Shown piece after piece: positions 22,688-34,348 of a DNA stretch of 64,000 nucleotides. The position numbers and the translations under genes were made by a program. The notes under the pieces were generated by a model, which was given only the letters and a program-made list of their open reading frames with translations, searched no databases and was not told where the DNA came from. Where the stretch lies: the NCBI RefSeq assembly GCF_000204055.1, contig NW_006768765.1, forward strand, positions 2,863,601 to 2,927,600, given 5' to 3'. This DNA is from Melampsora larici-populina 98AG31. Its lineage: Eukaryota; Basidiomycota; Pucciniomycetes; Pucciniales; Melampsoraceae. Numbering within the stretch: position 1 is the stretch's first letter; each line of letters opens with the position of its first letter.

Positions 22688-25600
22688 TCAGTTTACAAAA
22701 AGCAGAGGCACATCTGATGCATCAGGATTGTTCAAATCAGTCAAATGGAGTGCACTAGATAGAGCACTGAGTGCATCCTCTTCATTCAACACCTCCAGAA
22801 TCCGCATCTCTTCATCGTCACTAGATCCAGCATCTGAAGATTTCTCGTCAGCTGTTGTGTTATCGGTGTCGGTGGGATCTGGGTCGGTGTCAGATTCAAA
22901 AGACTCCACTGTGATAGTTGAGAAATTGCCGAGGACTGGAGTTAAACTGCCATTTGCACGCAGTCTGGCGATCAAAGAAACTTGAGACTCCCACTCTTCA
23001 AGGAGTTGTCCATCCCCGTCTTGAAGATCGGTCTTGAGAAAAATATTCATAAGGTCTAAATTCCACACCTCTTGTAGATGTAAGACATTGACAAGGCGAT
23101 TCCAGACAATCGCAGTCGCTGCATCCGATATGTTGGTTGTGTCAGGTGAAGAGAGGAACGGTGAAGATAAAAATGCTTGAGCAGCATCAGAAGTCGGTTC
23201 GGGTTTCCTAAGGTCTTGAAATAAGTCCATCAAAGATATATGCCGTTGAATTGCCCATCGCATTGAACGCCGTATCTCCCATCCAATGCGACGTATCTCT
23301 TCTTTTGATCTTTCGTAATATGCTAATTGCCTCATACCGTGCTGTGTGTTGGGATCGATGGCCCAAGGCTCGTTGGCGTGGGTGATGAAGCCATCATTCC
23401 AAAACGGTGCATCCGGCTCTAGCACAAGCAACCGATTGTGGTCCATCAAGGCCGGGTCTGGTATTATGTCGGTTGGAAAGACCTTGCGATAATTTGCCAG
23501 CTGAGTTAGGTAAGTTTCGAGAGTTCCTTTGAGCGCCAATGCATGCTTTCTCACAGCATTGATCACAATCGATTTTCGACTGGCACCTGTATATACATAT
23601 CAGTCAGTAAGCATTAAGTTCTTCTATTTGAGAGGAAAAAACTTACCTAGGTTTGAGGACCTACCATCAGTTCGACTAAGTTGTAAGGGGCGTTTTTCTT
23701 CGCATACACTTATGAATTTCATTCGCAACTCGTGCTTACTACTCCACAGCTTTAACATGACCTCCTTATGATCTTCTGAGAACGAAATCAATGTTAACAT
23801 GACAAAGATAAGAAAATAATGAGATAAGATCACGTACTATCAGTAAAGACTGTATCACCTGCACTGCCTACTTTATTGCTTGCTTCTTGTATTTGCTGAT
23901 TGAGTGTAATCAACGTTTGTACACGTGTGGCTTCTTGTTCAGCAGTGAAATTGATAGCCCTCCTATTATCAACATCTTGTCAGTAGAAATCCTCCTACTG
24001 ACCGAAATTCTGATGGAAACTTACCACTGTTTTTGAAAATTATCTCGTAAGCAAAGGAGGTTTCCTAATTTCAAGCGCATCTTATCCAGGTGATGGTTTT
24101 TACTACCTTGTGCTGCACGTTCAGATTCCCACTGCTCACGGAAAAATCTACTCGAATATCTTCGACCAGTGGCTGGGTTTTCAAGTTTGTAGAGATTAAG
24201 TAAGGCGTTCTGGGACAAGCCAAAGACTTCCACGGCATTGTGATATTTTTTCACTAGCCACTTTGCTGAAATTTTGAGTCAATCAGTTAGGTTTGCAGAT
24301 CTAGAGTTACAAATTGTTCACGTACCAGATGTAACTGTAAGCTCTTCGCCATACAATTCAGCACGTATATTGATTGACTGAAGCCGATGAAGTCGTGTGC
24401 AGACCCGATTGAGTGAAACTAAATCGGATAGAAATGACCACAACCTTTCGAGTCCCTCTCCGTCGGATAATCCAAAGTATTTGATGAAACGTGGATGGTA
24501 CATGATTTGACATGGCCACTGATGTGCATACGCATGGAAAACTGACGTAGCAAAGGCAAGTTGTTCTCGGTATTGTGGTAGAAGTTTTCGCTGAATCAAA
24601 AACAATTTTATTAGATTGAGTTAATTGATTTTAAATCATCAAGAAAGAGAAAATAAACTCACTTTTTCCATATGAACATCAAGATGACATCCAATATCGT
24701 ATAAACAACCGACTCGTGCTTCAGGAAAGGCCTCAAGTATATTGTCAAGAATGGTTATCGCATAATGTAGCCTAAGTTGGATCAAATAGTCAGTAAATTT
24801 TATCTCTCAATTTAGAACTCTTTTGACTCACTTCTCTCCACTTTTGTAGATGTTTACAAGCCGTAAAGGAACATCATGGCGACAGGTACTCCCAAAAACA
24901 CCTGTGTCATCACATTGTTCCCAAGATGAGCTGTTGCGAACATCATCTGCCGCGGTGTGAGATTCAGAGCACGCCGTCTGGGAGAAAAGGTATGGTGTCA
25001 GCTAATCTCAAGATACAATAAAATAAAGATAAAGATAAACCCAAAAATTGCTCACCTTGAGACCTTTAGCTTGAGAAGCTGTGTCTTCAACTTTACGCTC
25101 GTGAATTGATATTTTCGAAGGAGGTATGAATAAAGATGGATAGTCTTCTTCTGTAGGTTGATCGGTAGAAGCTTTGAGGTGATGACGATGTTGAAAATTA
25201 CCATCCATGGCCAATATGAAATCAAGTTCATCGGGTGAAGTCTTTAGTTCGCCGCGTGCGGAACCAAAGCACCTAGGACATTGATCTGCAAGCAGTTGTG
25301 ATGGTGACAAGTTAAGCGCATGTTGGTAAACCGTCTTCTGTTGCTTGAGGATACTTCGGTACACATCAACAGCCTGAGTAAATTGACGTCTTAGATTTCG
25401 ATTTATGTAATTGGAGTTACGGGTATGCAGGTAAGTATTGGATCGCGAGTCAAGAAACGCCATATAACCTTCAAAAAATCCACTAAGAGATAAAGTCGTC
25501 TTCTTCCAGATCTCGTGGAAGAGCTGAACCAGGGGTATAGAAAATGCAACAGTGGGGAAGTCGTGGGATCCTGCAAGGTAGCCGTAGTGCATCAACTGAA

Positions 25601-26230
25601 TCGGAAGAGGCTTGCACGAGCAGACTTGTACAACTTGTTTGCGCATGCGGCCTGAGAATTGGCAGAATGTGAGTATGAGTAACGAAAGGAGTCATAAGAC
25701 TAGATGAACTCACCTGTTGAACCAATCAAATCAAATTCTCGAGTAGTAAAGATTGTACATGAACACTTTGGATGGTCATTTAGATAGGAGGTGTGTGTTG
25801 ACCAATTCAAGGTGTGATGTTGACGTTCAAGGTAGATAACGGTAAGCTGGGGTAAAAGAGCTTTCCATGCGTCGGACACTTTACTTCGCTGATGAATCGC
25901 AAGAAGTCCTCTATGCCTCCGATAAAAGTTATTACAGTCAGGATCGACAACAGGTGAGTGTGGAGGAGAGTTTGGAATGAATTCTCGCAAGTACTGTGGG
26001 ATATCGTTGATATCTTCCCAACCATCATCATCCTGATCTGAAGGGTTGAGTGCAGGTTCGGGTGCAGCTTGAGGCGCAGACGCAGGCGGGATCATTCCGA
26101 GGGTTTGAGCAACATTAAAGACTTGAGCGTCCGTGTCGACGTTGAGTTCTACGGTCTGGCGTTGGCGTTTTTTTCTTTTTTGAAAGAGCTTGACGTCGCC
26201 ATAGATCCGGGATTCATTTTTTCGTGGCAT
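22688..26230 (-). CDS. KDZ transposase with CxC cysteine cluster
   Basis: Start MPRKNESRIYGDVK at 26230 with a basic KKRQRQ patch. Exon 1 ends in a cysteine pair (PKCSC) that continues across the first intron to VQVCSC and QCPRCFG: the CxC1-type cluster found N-terminal to KDZ transposases. The RNase-H-like core then follows: ILAMDGNFQHRHH (first Asp, about residue 325), CDDTGVFGSTCRHDVPLRLVN, GCLYDIGCHLDVHMEK (second Asp), and YHPRFIKYFGLSDGEGLERLW carrying the final Glu. Later exons hold helical sequence and the large last exon an acidic tail. All exons read open, with canonical splice sites and no frameshift seen, so the enzyme looks functional. It should cut and join at the 16971/26793 inverted repeats. 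The 3' exons beyond the core are less certain than the core. Confidence 0.92.
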
Positions 26231-26572
26231 TGATATAAATTGAAATAAATATTACGAAAAAAAAACTGAAGTGACTAATGGTCCTGATAATGATAAGTTG
26301 ATCAGAGATAGAGTACAAAGAGTTCGAGCTCAAGAAAATCGGGTTAAAGGATGATCGAATAGAGGGAGGGTTGGTTTGAAGGAATTAGGATCGAAGACAA
26401 TCGACAGTCTTTGTATTGTGATACCATGGGTGACGTGTACGTTGGGTTCCTTTGTTGTCGTGCCTTGTCTTTAAGCGGTGTTCTTGTTGATTTATCTTCT
26501 TAGGGAACAGAGCGGTGGGTGGCGGTGTGAAGTAAAATGGTGATGTGATCGTGTGGGACTTGCCCAATCAAT
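26231..26572. other. KDZ transposase 5' region
   Basis: Upstream of the transposase start and inside the element; it should hold the transposase promoter together with the right inverted repeat. No specific element can be assigned. Confidence 0.5.
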
Positions 26573-26793
26573 GCATGTGGGTGCTTATGCCCTGGACCCG
26601 TTTGGCAAACGTGATGTCCGAGTACATCGGGCATAAATCTTAAAGATATTTGGCCCAGTCCCCGTATCTTAAGTAGGTGGGAAAACTTCCGAGACAAGGA
26701 GAGACAAAGGGAGACACACGTCTCCCATCAATAAAGGCTGTATTCGCCCTTTTCTTAACTGTTATACATGGGACAGACGGGTGTACAGAGGTG
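26573..26793 (-). repeat. KDZ right terminal inverted repeat
   Basis: Reverse complement of the left repeat (16971-17196), 221 bp, ending CAGAGGTG directly before the ACTTGACA duplication. Confidence 0.9.
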
Positions 26794-26801
26794 ACTTGAC
26801 A
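26794..26801. repeat. 8-bp target-site duplication, right copy
   Basis: ACTTGACA, identical and in the same orientation as 16963-16970. Confidence 0.85.
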
Positions 26802-26977
26802 CTAGGTGCCAAACTTGATTGAAGAAAGTTGTGGTGACTGGGTTTGCAACTACCTTCAACAACAAGCCTTGTTTACAATGTGTTCACCTTAGATTTGATC
26901 AACACTCTTCACGACTGATCAACACTCTTCACGACTCACAAATGGAAATGAATTTCAGCCCCAACCATCAAATTGGA

Positions 26978-27266
26978 TGTTCTTGCTCAAAAGTCAACAT
27001 TTCAATCTCCTAAGACCATCTGAAGAATGCTCAACCTGGTTGCTTTCCATCTATATTTCTAGAGGATCTGATTACAAGTTTGTCTTTCTTTATTTTCCTT
27101 TGTTTTTTTATTATCAAATCCAAATTTCCACTCAAAAACAACACCTGGACAATCCATGGACAACTGCAGGTCAATATTTGAGAAAAGCTACATGTGCACA
27201 GACATAAGACTGAGGATCTCAAATCTGCTCTCAAATGTTCAAAATGCTGAGTTTTGAGTGAGAACA
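26978..27266. mobile_element. 289-bp MITE-like element
   Basis: The ends are inverted copies starting TGTTCTTGCTCAAAAGTCA (right: complement of TGTTCTCACTCAAAACTCA). TTGGA directly flanks both sides (26973-26977 and 27267-27271). The short frames in it are not coding. Confidence 0.65.
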
Positions 27267-27271
27267 TTGGA

Positions 27272-28042
27272 TTTGGGGATTTGAAGTATCCGTCTGAAAT
27301 TCATAAGCCTTTGACAGTAGCACCCATAGGAACTCAAAGGACTTGCATATACACATAGTCAAGATTCCTGATTCCTATCATATCCCAATTATTAAATTCA
27401 ACCCTTGATATTATTGCATTGTCTCAACTGCTTCACATTTCTTGAAGATAGACATCATAATTCTGTTTCAGCTATTTCATAAGTCTTTTGGTTTAGACTT
27501 GGAGAAACATTTTGACATTGCAAAGGTGTCCTTCATGATGAGGTAGTGGGGAAGGGGTCATGCATACACGACAGAGAGGGATAAAGTGGTTCAAGTACCA
27601 CCTGATAGGGAAGATAAAGCAGTGAATCCAAAAAAGGGTGCTCAGCAAACCTAATGTGAGGAAAGCATTGCAAACAAAACTTGAGACCCGGTCACCGCAA
27701 CTTTTGTTAAAGTTACAAGACTTTCAACACATTTTCATTACCCTTCCTCCTTCCCTTCAACGTGATCCAATGTATGCCGTATCAAAATATGTATAAAGAG
27801 ATGAAGAACAACATACCCAAAACTTGGGACTTTCTATGGTGATCAGGTGAAGCGAAGAAGTTAAAAACGTACTTAAGGGACTTAATTTCTAGAGCTCTCC
27901 CGCCAAAAAAATGCGAGTCCCTTTTAAAGCCCCTATGCGGGGTCGCTCTCCACTCGCACAGTGTCACAGCCTCATCTCCTTCCTCAACTTCTGTAAAACA
28001 CAACTTCATTTTGCAATATCCAATCGAAAAACTTATCAAAGC
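27272..28042. other. intergenic upstream of second tandem-SUMO gene
   Basis: No gene seen. Around 27890-27960 the sequence GCTCTCCCGCCAAAAAA resembles 57270-57290 and is probably a repeat remnant. The last ~100 bp should include the promoter of the following gene. Confidence 0.4.
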
Positions 28043-29529
28043 ATGGTGATTATATCTACTGTTTCTCATGATGTCGTGCCAGAAACACAACATATTTCAA
28101 TCAAGGTCGCATGTGAGTTCCTAAACTTCGATTTTGTTTCTTGCCAAAAATATCCTTCGAGTCAAATTGATGTTCGTTTTCGATTATGAGGCTAATTAGC
28201 GTTCCAAAATTGACTGTTTCTCTCTTATCATAGTTGTAAGTCTCCATTGAATTGATGTCGACTTGAAGGATGATTCGAATCAAACCTTGACTCAAGAAAG
28301 ACTGATCAGACATCACATTCGATCACAATTCTTTGATTAGCCTGATGAGATTCCACCCTTATACTTTAAAATCAAAAAAACTACAAAACTTACCAAAATA
28401 TACAATCACATCGCAAGAAAATATGGTGTAAGTCGACATGGAGGAGCTTTTAGACTAGAATTTTTGGGTGAAACTTTACGAGTAGATGACTCAACCCCTG
28501 AGGATGTATGTCTTCTCTTCAACTTTCTTTGTTGATTGAACATTTCTTTTTCACATGGCTGATCTGAGTTTGTTCTGTGGTAGATGAATATGGAAGATGG
28601 AGATTGTTTGTATTTGTTTTGGATTACGAGACCGGGAACGGCTGTTGGAGCAGAAGCAGAAAGTATCACCCTTAGAGTCAAGAGTAAGCGCAAGATGATC
28701 AGATTTGACTCTGTTCTAAATTGAACTCTTGAACATCGACAAGAGAAGCTATTTTTGTCGCAATCGTGATACTAACTTCACCTGTTTCAAATTTATCATT
28801 TGCTCTGTTATCTCAGTGGTAAGCCGTACTCAAATTCATAGCGAATGGAAACAGAAATCGAGTCTCAAGCCTAGCAAGACTGACAATTATCAAATTCTGT
28901 CCCAAATGACTTAGCCCGATGAGATTGAACCAATCTACCTCAGAATGAAAACAACTGCAAAGCTTTTCAAATTGAATAATATTATTGCAGACCAGTTGGG
29001 TGTAAGTCAAGATAGAAACATTTTCAGACTTGAATTTTTGGGCGAGACTTTAATACTAGATGATTCAACACCTCAAGAGGTATGTCTTTTGCTTGTGTTT
29101 TTGTCTCTGATCAAAACTTACCTTCTTTGATGACTCTTCTGAATTTGACTTTTTGTGTCTAGATGCATATGGAAGATTGGGATTGTCTTTATTTATTTTG
29201 GACTAACAGATCAGGGACTGATGTTGAAACACAAGGAGAAAATGGTACCATTGATGTCAGCGGTAAGTTCAAGACAATCTGATTTAGTTCTGAGCCAAAT
29301 TAAACTCTTGATCAATTACTCAACAAGCTATTTTTTGATCAACATTTACTGTCTTCTCTTGTCTTGCAGTGGTAAGTTGTAAATAAATTTATATCAAATT
29401 GAAAAGAATTATTGAAGTCCCAACCCAACAAAGACTGACAAGCATGAAATTGTCGTACAATTGAATTAGCCTGATGAGATTCAACCAATCTGGTTCAAAA
29501 TCAAACAATTGAAAAATTTATCAGTTTAA
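28043..29529 (+). CDS. tandem SUMO-like domain protein, shortened copy
   Basis: A paralogue of the 12059-14616 gene with the same architecture: 70-nt first exon (MVIISTVSHDV, first strand HISIKVA), 165-bp exons (28341-28505, 28915-29079), 100-bp exons (28584-28683, 29163-29262) and 2-nt exons at 28234-28235, 28817-28818 and 29370-29371. The domains read PDEIPPLYFKIKKTTKLTKIY, FRLEFLGETLRVDDSTPED, MNMEDGDCLYLFW and so on, about as close to each other as to the other gene. The third domain begins normally (PDEIQPIWFKIKQ), then a small indel shifts frame and gives a TAA at 29527-29529. It may make a two-domain protein of about 200 residues with a stub, or be a decaying copy. No Gly-Gly end is present. 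Confidence 0.65.
28234..28235 (+). other. putative 2-nt microexon (TT)
   Basis: The sequence reads ATCATAG, TT, GTAAGT. It joins GTC GCA T to CCT GAT GAG (VAFPDE). Same dinucleotide as the first join of the other copy. Confidence 0.6.
28817..28818 (+). other. putative 2-nt microexon (TG)
   Basis: The sequence reads TCTCAG, TG, GTAAGC. It joins GTC AAG A to CCC GAT GAG, completing ATG (KMPDE). Confidence 0.65.
29370..29371 (+). other. putative 2-nt microexon (TG)
   Basis: The sequence reads CTTGCAG, TG, GTAAGT. It joins GTC AGC G to CCT GAT GAG, completing GTG (SVPDE). Confidence 0.65.
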
Positions 29530-30260
29530 AAATGTGCTTGCAGAAAAGCTTAGTGTAAGTGGACATCAGGAAGCTGGGCAAGACTATACTAGAACACCTC
29601 AAGATGTAGCTGTTCTCTTTGTTTTTCATCTTTGATCAGAACACTTTTTTGTGACTGATCTGAATTTGCTTATTTGTAGTTAGATCAATTTGAGAGAAGG
29701 CTGATGGATTACCATTGGTGTCAAGGGTAAGTTCAAAGTTATCAAACTCAATTTTGAGTGAGATTGAACTCATGATCATCAGCTAAACAAGTGATTGATC
29801 TTTTTTGTTCAAAATTTAACATTTTCTCTCTTATTGCAGCTGTGAGTCATGATTAGATCCAGATCCAATTGAATTGTCTTGAAGTCTCAACCGTAGAAAG
29901 ACTGATGATCATCATCTTCAACTAATTCACTTCAAAAACAAAACAACTACCATGATTATCAAAATATATGATTTCCTTTCAAAAAAAATGACTAATGCAC
30001 TTTGAAATTAAAAAAAGTACCAAGATTATCATAATATATGATTTCCTTTCAAAAAAAATTGTACAAATGGAAATGAAAAGGCTTTTGAACTGTGGTTTTC
30101 TGGTGAGACTGTGATGCCAAATGAAAGAGCCCCTTAGGATTTATGTCTTCTCTTGGCTATTCTTCTTTGATCAAAAAGTGACTGATTTTGATTGGTTTTT
30201 TTCTTGTTAGGTGATTATGGAAGATGGGCAGTGCATTCATTCTGACGGACTGATCCCGGC
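29530..30260 (+). pseudogene. decayed SUMO-like repeats at the 3' end of the second copy
   Basis: Continuing the array in other frames, VLAEKLSVSGHQE and DYTRTPQD are remnants of domain three, with most of the FLGETL strand deleted. A later exon start (ATCAATTTGAGAG near 29684) and a join AAG G, AG-CT-GTGAGT near 29840 still show the pattern. Further relics (AFELWFSGETV near 30084, IMEDGQC near 30213) mark a fourth domain. Its upstream acceptor is lost and stops are frequent. Confidence 0.7.
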
Positions 30261-30970
30261 TATTTATTCACAAATAACCTATCCTAACCTAGTATGAGGA
30301 TTGCATACATATGCCTAGACTGTAGCTCACTTATTAGTGGTGTACAAACCTACAACCCAACATGAAAACCCATGAAAAAAAACATGAAAACCCAACTTCT
30401 TTATGGCTTTTTTGACATTTTTTTTTCATGGGTTGCCCTGAAAAGGTTTGAACGCCCCAACTCCCATCACAACCTAAAACATGCTTAGAGTCAGAGGCCA
30501 CATGCATCTCTAGTCATCACTTGTGGCTATAACTCTACTTTGCATCTCTCTTTTTGCATCCACCTCAACCATGACTCCATCCACTAGCCCCAGTTTCCTT
30601 CCAAATTCAATCTTGTGTTTGATGATGGAAGCGGTAGATAGAATTGTGACCAAGCTCAAAGTTTGGCTTATTTTGAGTCTTTGGGCAATTCACACCGTGA
30701 TCATTTATTCCGTGCTTTTTGTATTGATAAAGGTTATCCTTAATTTGAATCTCACACTTAACTGGAAGATAATTTTAGTTTTAAAAGTCTCATCTCATCT
30801 CTTTTTGTTTGAAATAAAACAATATCTTGGGCTTTTTTTTAGAAATAGAACAATCTTTTTTGAATTAAAAACAATATTTTAGATCTAGAAGTATCGACTC
30901 AAAGTCTTAGAAGTCAACTTAGACAGCTTCTTTTTGAAATGAAACAATACGTTTTTTAATTGAAAACAAT

Positions 30971-31186
30971 TACAGCCATTCCAATATTTCTTGTTGCTCT
31001 GTTCTGAAAAATAAAAAGTGAAACTTGGTGAAACCTAAGTTTTTACTTGATAAAACTTGGAAATTGGCTGTAATTCAAGGAAATACAGCCAATTTTCAGG
31101 TTTCAACTAGTTAAAACTTAGGTTTCGAGCTCATAAACTTTTTCTTTTCAAAAATGTGAGCGACAAGAAATATCGGGATGGCTGTA
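30971..31186. mobile_element. foldback element, ~216 bp
   Basis: Near-palindromic: the ends are TACAGCCATTCC...ATATTTCTTG and its inverted counterpart, and the interior carries AATTGGCTGTA in both orientations with AAACCTAAGTTTT arms. Confidence 0.7.
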
Positions 31187-31338
31187 TGGGATACAAAGTA
31201 AAAACCCAGAATGAATTCTCAGTTTTTTCCCCAGTTTTTTGGCTGTAGAATTATTTCGGGAAAACTGGGAAAACTGATTCTACAGCCAAAAAAACCGGGA
31301 AAAAACCGATTTGATTCTGGGTTTCTACTTGTATCCCA
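31187..31338. mobile_element. foldback element, ~152 bp
   Basis: TGGGATACAAAGTAAAAACC at the left matches the complement at the right end. Both arms contain CCCAGAAT and TTGGCTGTAGAAT. It directly abuts the preceding foldback and shares the GGCTGTA word, suggesting related families. Confidence 0.7.
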
Positions 31339-31770
31339 CAAATGTCTTAGTTTCAAAAGTGTCATCTCAAAGTTTTGAAAGGCAACTGAGATCAGTTTTT
31401 GTTTGAAATAGAATAATCAATTGTGCTTTTTTTGTATAATACAACAGCTTTTGAATTCTTCATATTGCAAGGTCAAAACAAACCAAAGAGAGAGAAACTT
31501 TGAAATGGGCATACATCAGGTAGACAAGCAGCATATCTCTGTTTTGTGGAAGGATTTGGGTTATTTGGGTGTGTTGTGTTGGCAATGAAGGGGAGGGGTT
31601 GGTTGAGTCTATATTGAACTCAACTATTTTTTTCAACAAACGGGTGATCAGATCTACCCAATTTCAACCGATGTGAAAAAACCCATGAAAAAACCCATAA
31701 AGAAGTTGGTTTTTCATATGTTTTTTTCATGGGTTTTCATGTTGGGTTGTAGGTGTGTACACCACTATTA

Positions 31771-34348
31771 TACTTGTTGTGAGGAGTCTAGTATAATCTA
31801 TCTAACATCTGAGACCACCTCTGACTGTTCACCTTGCATCTCTCCAATCACACATCTGGGTCCTCTCATGTTGCTACATCTATCTTGAGGTGCAAGGAAG
31901 AACAAAAACAAGAAGAAATCAAATCCAAAAAGAATAGAAACAACAGAAAAGGGAATAATTAAAAGCATAAATAAAAGTTGTAGGAAGTCAAGAAAAGAAG
32001 TTATCAACACATCATTAAGTGAAGAAGAACAAAAAAAAGGCTGGTGCTATTTAATGCCCACAGAATACCCATGAAGGTGCTGTCCAAAAAGTGCCTAAAT
32101 TCCCACAAAATTGGATGTAGGCGCTCAAAGATGATGCCTAGCAAGTCTGGCTTGCAGCGCCACACAGTGCTGCTGAGCTTGAATTTTGTAAAAAAAATTG
32201 ATTGAGCCAGCTTGGTAGCTTTTGCAGTGACTCTGGCAAGAATTAGTAGTGGTAAACATAGTTTTTCAATACAGTCTTTCACAGCGTTGCAAGCAAAATA
32301 AAAACATTTTTTTTTATTTTCACAAGTTGAAAAAACAAAACAAATGAAAACAAGAAGTGTTCAGTGTAAATACTGTAAAGAAGGGTTAAGAAGGTTTCAA
32401 ACAAGTGTAAAGAAGATTGAAGACCCCTCACAACTCATAAATAAAGTTTGAATCACCAACATTGAAGACCTCACAACTGAAAGAATTAATGAATGAAAAC
32501 TGTAACAATATTCTGAAATAAAACCCATATCATTTGGACAACTAATCAAATCTGAAAACCTTCCAGTGGATGCTTTTATAGATGAACTGGTTGTTGATGG
32601 TAGTGGTTTTTGAAAGCAGGCAAATTGAATGAAGAGAATGGAGAGAATGATGAACACCATGTAAATATCCGTGTGGCACGTTGACGTGCACACACGGAGA
32701 GTTTTGAAATAAAACTCCAAGTCTTTTGGTCGAATTTAGACTGAGATTGTTGTTGAGCACCCTTTGTGCTTTGTGATTTGTTCAAAGGATTTGCAGAATC
32801 CTTTGTTGTCAGCAGGGGTCAACTGACTTTCAACCTCCCAGGTGATAAGGGGAAGATGTGCTTGTTGTGGCACCTCTTTGATGGGTTGTTACAGGGTCTA
32901 AGGAAAGTCTTTTGTGTGTGCACGTCGACGTGCTACAAGGATATTTACATGGTGGAAATACTAGATGATAAACAATGGATATTACATCAAGGCTAGACAA
33001 ACTCGCAGTGAGTGGCCAAGGATTTCGAGCCCCAAAGGCCTTTTCTGGTTATCTCATCATCCACTTGATTGATTAAGAAATGTGAAGTTGGAGGTTTTAG
33101 AGGGAGTGATAGCGCATGGTTTCCTCTTGGGGGGCGCGGACAGGGCTACGCGAGGGACTTCTTCAAGCTCAATCATCTCTTTATGAATGGTCGCATCCTA
33201 TCAGATCCTATCTCCCTCATGCTGAGCTGCTCAAGTATGACAATAACCAGCACTAACCCTATTACGCCCCAAACCTTACCAACGAAACAAGGGAGGTTCC
33301 AAATTCCAATGCCATCCTGATCCCTTTCCCCGCGAAATTCTATGTACACACTGTCGTTTCATATACGCCCACGACTCCACCCACCATGTCCATAGCCCTC
33401 ACAGAAATCACGATTGTTCTGTGTGAAGGTTTGTAAAAATGTCGCAATCACTTCAATGGTGCTGTGTAGACGAAAGACTTTCCTCATAAACTGTAAGAGA
33501 TCACATCATTTGTAACGTCCTGATCTCTCCTGAGCCTTCTATGGACATCTGGGATTTCAACCAGGTAATCCTTTCGTACAGCATTGGGGTTGGCGTTGTC
33601 CTATATCATTTTCTACGCCTAGCTCCATCGTGGCCTTGATAGATGTGTGTTATTGCACAAGCCGTTCATTTTAACTCGGTGCGCACGTATCGCCTCCGGC
33701 TGTAGTTCCTGGTAGACGGGACCTGGTGCCTTCCCCGTTCCAAAGAGGATCTACCTATTCTAAGGCATAGATCCTTAAGAACACTATCAAATGACCTGAT
33801 TGAGCCTACGCCCCATGTTCAAGCGTGGTATAAATTCTCTTAGTTCTTTGAAACTCCCGCACTCGGCTTCAGTTTCAACGCTTCTTCCAACTACACTCTT
33901 TCTCCTACAGCTCTTAACTTCTTGTTTCCAAGTACCAGTTTTCATCAGTTTTCAATAGGTTTCGGTCAGGGGTGATTCATCGTGATTATCGAAAGATTTA
34001 TCTTCCACTCTTGAAGCTCTTTAGCATTCTCACAAGTTGATCATTTATTCCTTCACAATCTCGATTCTCCGTAAACCGAGCCACGTAGCTTCTCGAACGC
34101 TCTTGGAACACATTATCTTTTCTCTACTATAATATCTAGTCATATCAGTAACCACTCTCGTTATTGGCTTCATCGAAAGTCTTTATTCTTTTTTTGTGCG
34201 ACTCTCATTTTATTCTTGATTATTCATTCATATCACACAGACAATCATCTTCTCTTCTCACAAATTCAATCTAAGAAGAACTTACAAGTCACAAGCGAAG
34301 AGACCTTTTCCGCTTGGTTGGCATCATCATTTTTTTTCGATATTCACA
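31771..34348. other. long intergenic region
   Basis: No gene recognised. It contains a small inverted-repeat element (32657-32952). The last ~450 bp before 34349 are CT-rich (CTTCTC/TCTTTT tracts) and likely form the promoter and leader of the glyoxal oxidase gene. Frames in 33069-33320 and 34216-34530 look spurious. Confidence 0.45.
32657..32952. mobile_element. 296-bp MITE-like element
   Basis: Terminal inverted repeats of ~38 bp (32657-32694 and 32915-32952) start CCATGTAAATATCC and contain the near-palindrome GCACGTCGACGTGC. Interior is non-coding. Confidence 0.7.

Larger units (their letters stand above)
16971..26793. mobile_element. complete KDZ DNA transposon, 9,823 bp
   Basis: Bounded by long inverted repeats (16971-17196 and 26573-26793) starting CACCTCTGTACACCCGTC and by a perfect ACTTGACA duplication. 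It contains two minus-strand genes: a KDZ transposase next to the right end and an HMG-like gene next to the left end. A 2.4-kb spacer between them is filled largely by a ~170-bp tandem repeat. KDZ (Kyakuja-Dileera-Zisupton) elements are a known eukaryotic superfamily expanded in basidiomycetes. Open frames, matching ends and a perfect target duplication suggest a fairly recent insertion that could still be active. It sits between two related tandem-SUMO genes. Confidence 0.92.
30332..31770. mobile_element. ~1.4-kb inverted-repeat element with nested foldbacks
   Basis: Left arm 30332 to about 30445 and right arm about 31660-31770 are inverted copies, with AGTGGTGTACA at the ends followed by CCTACAACCCAACATGAAAA and several CCCATGAAAAAA words. 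There is no transposase frame. Two palindromic elements sit inside (30971-31186, 31187-31338). No clear target duplication was found. Confidence 0.65.

Noticed and set aside
26978..27266. Small ORFs on both strands
   Set aside because: Explained by a MITE-like inverted repeat.
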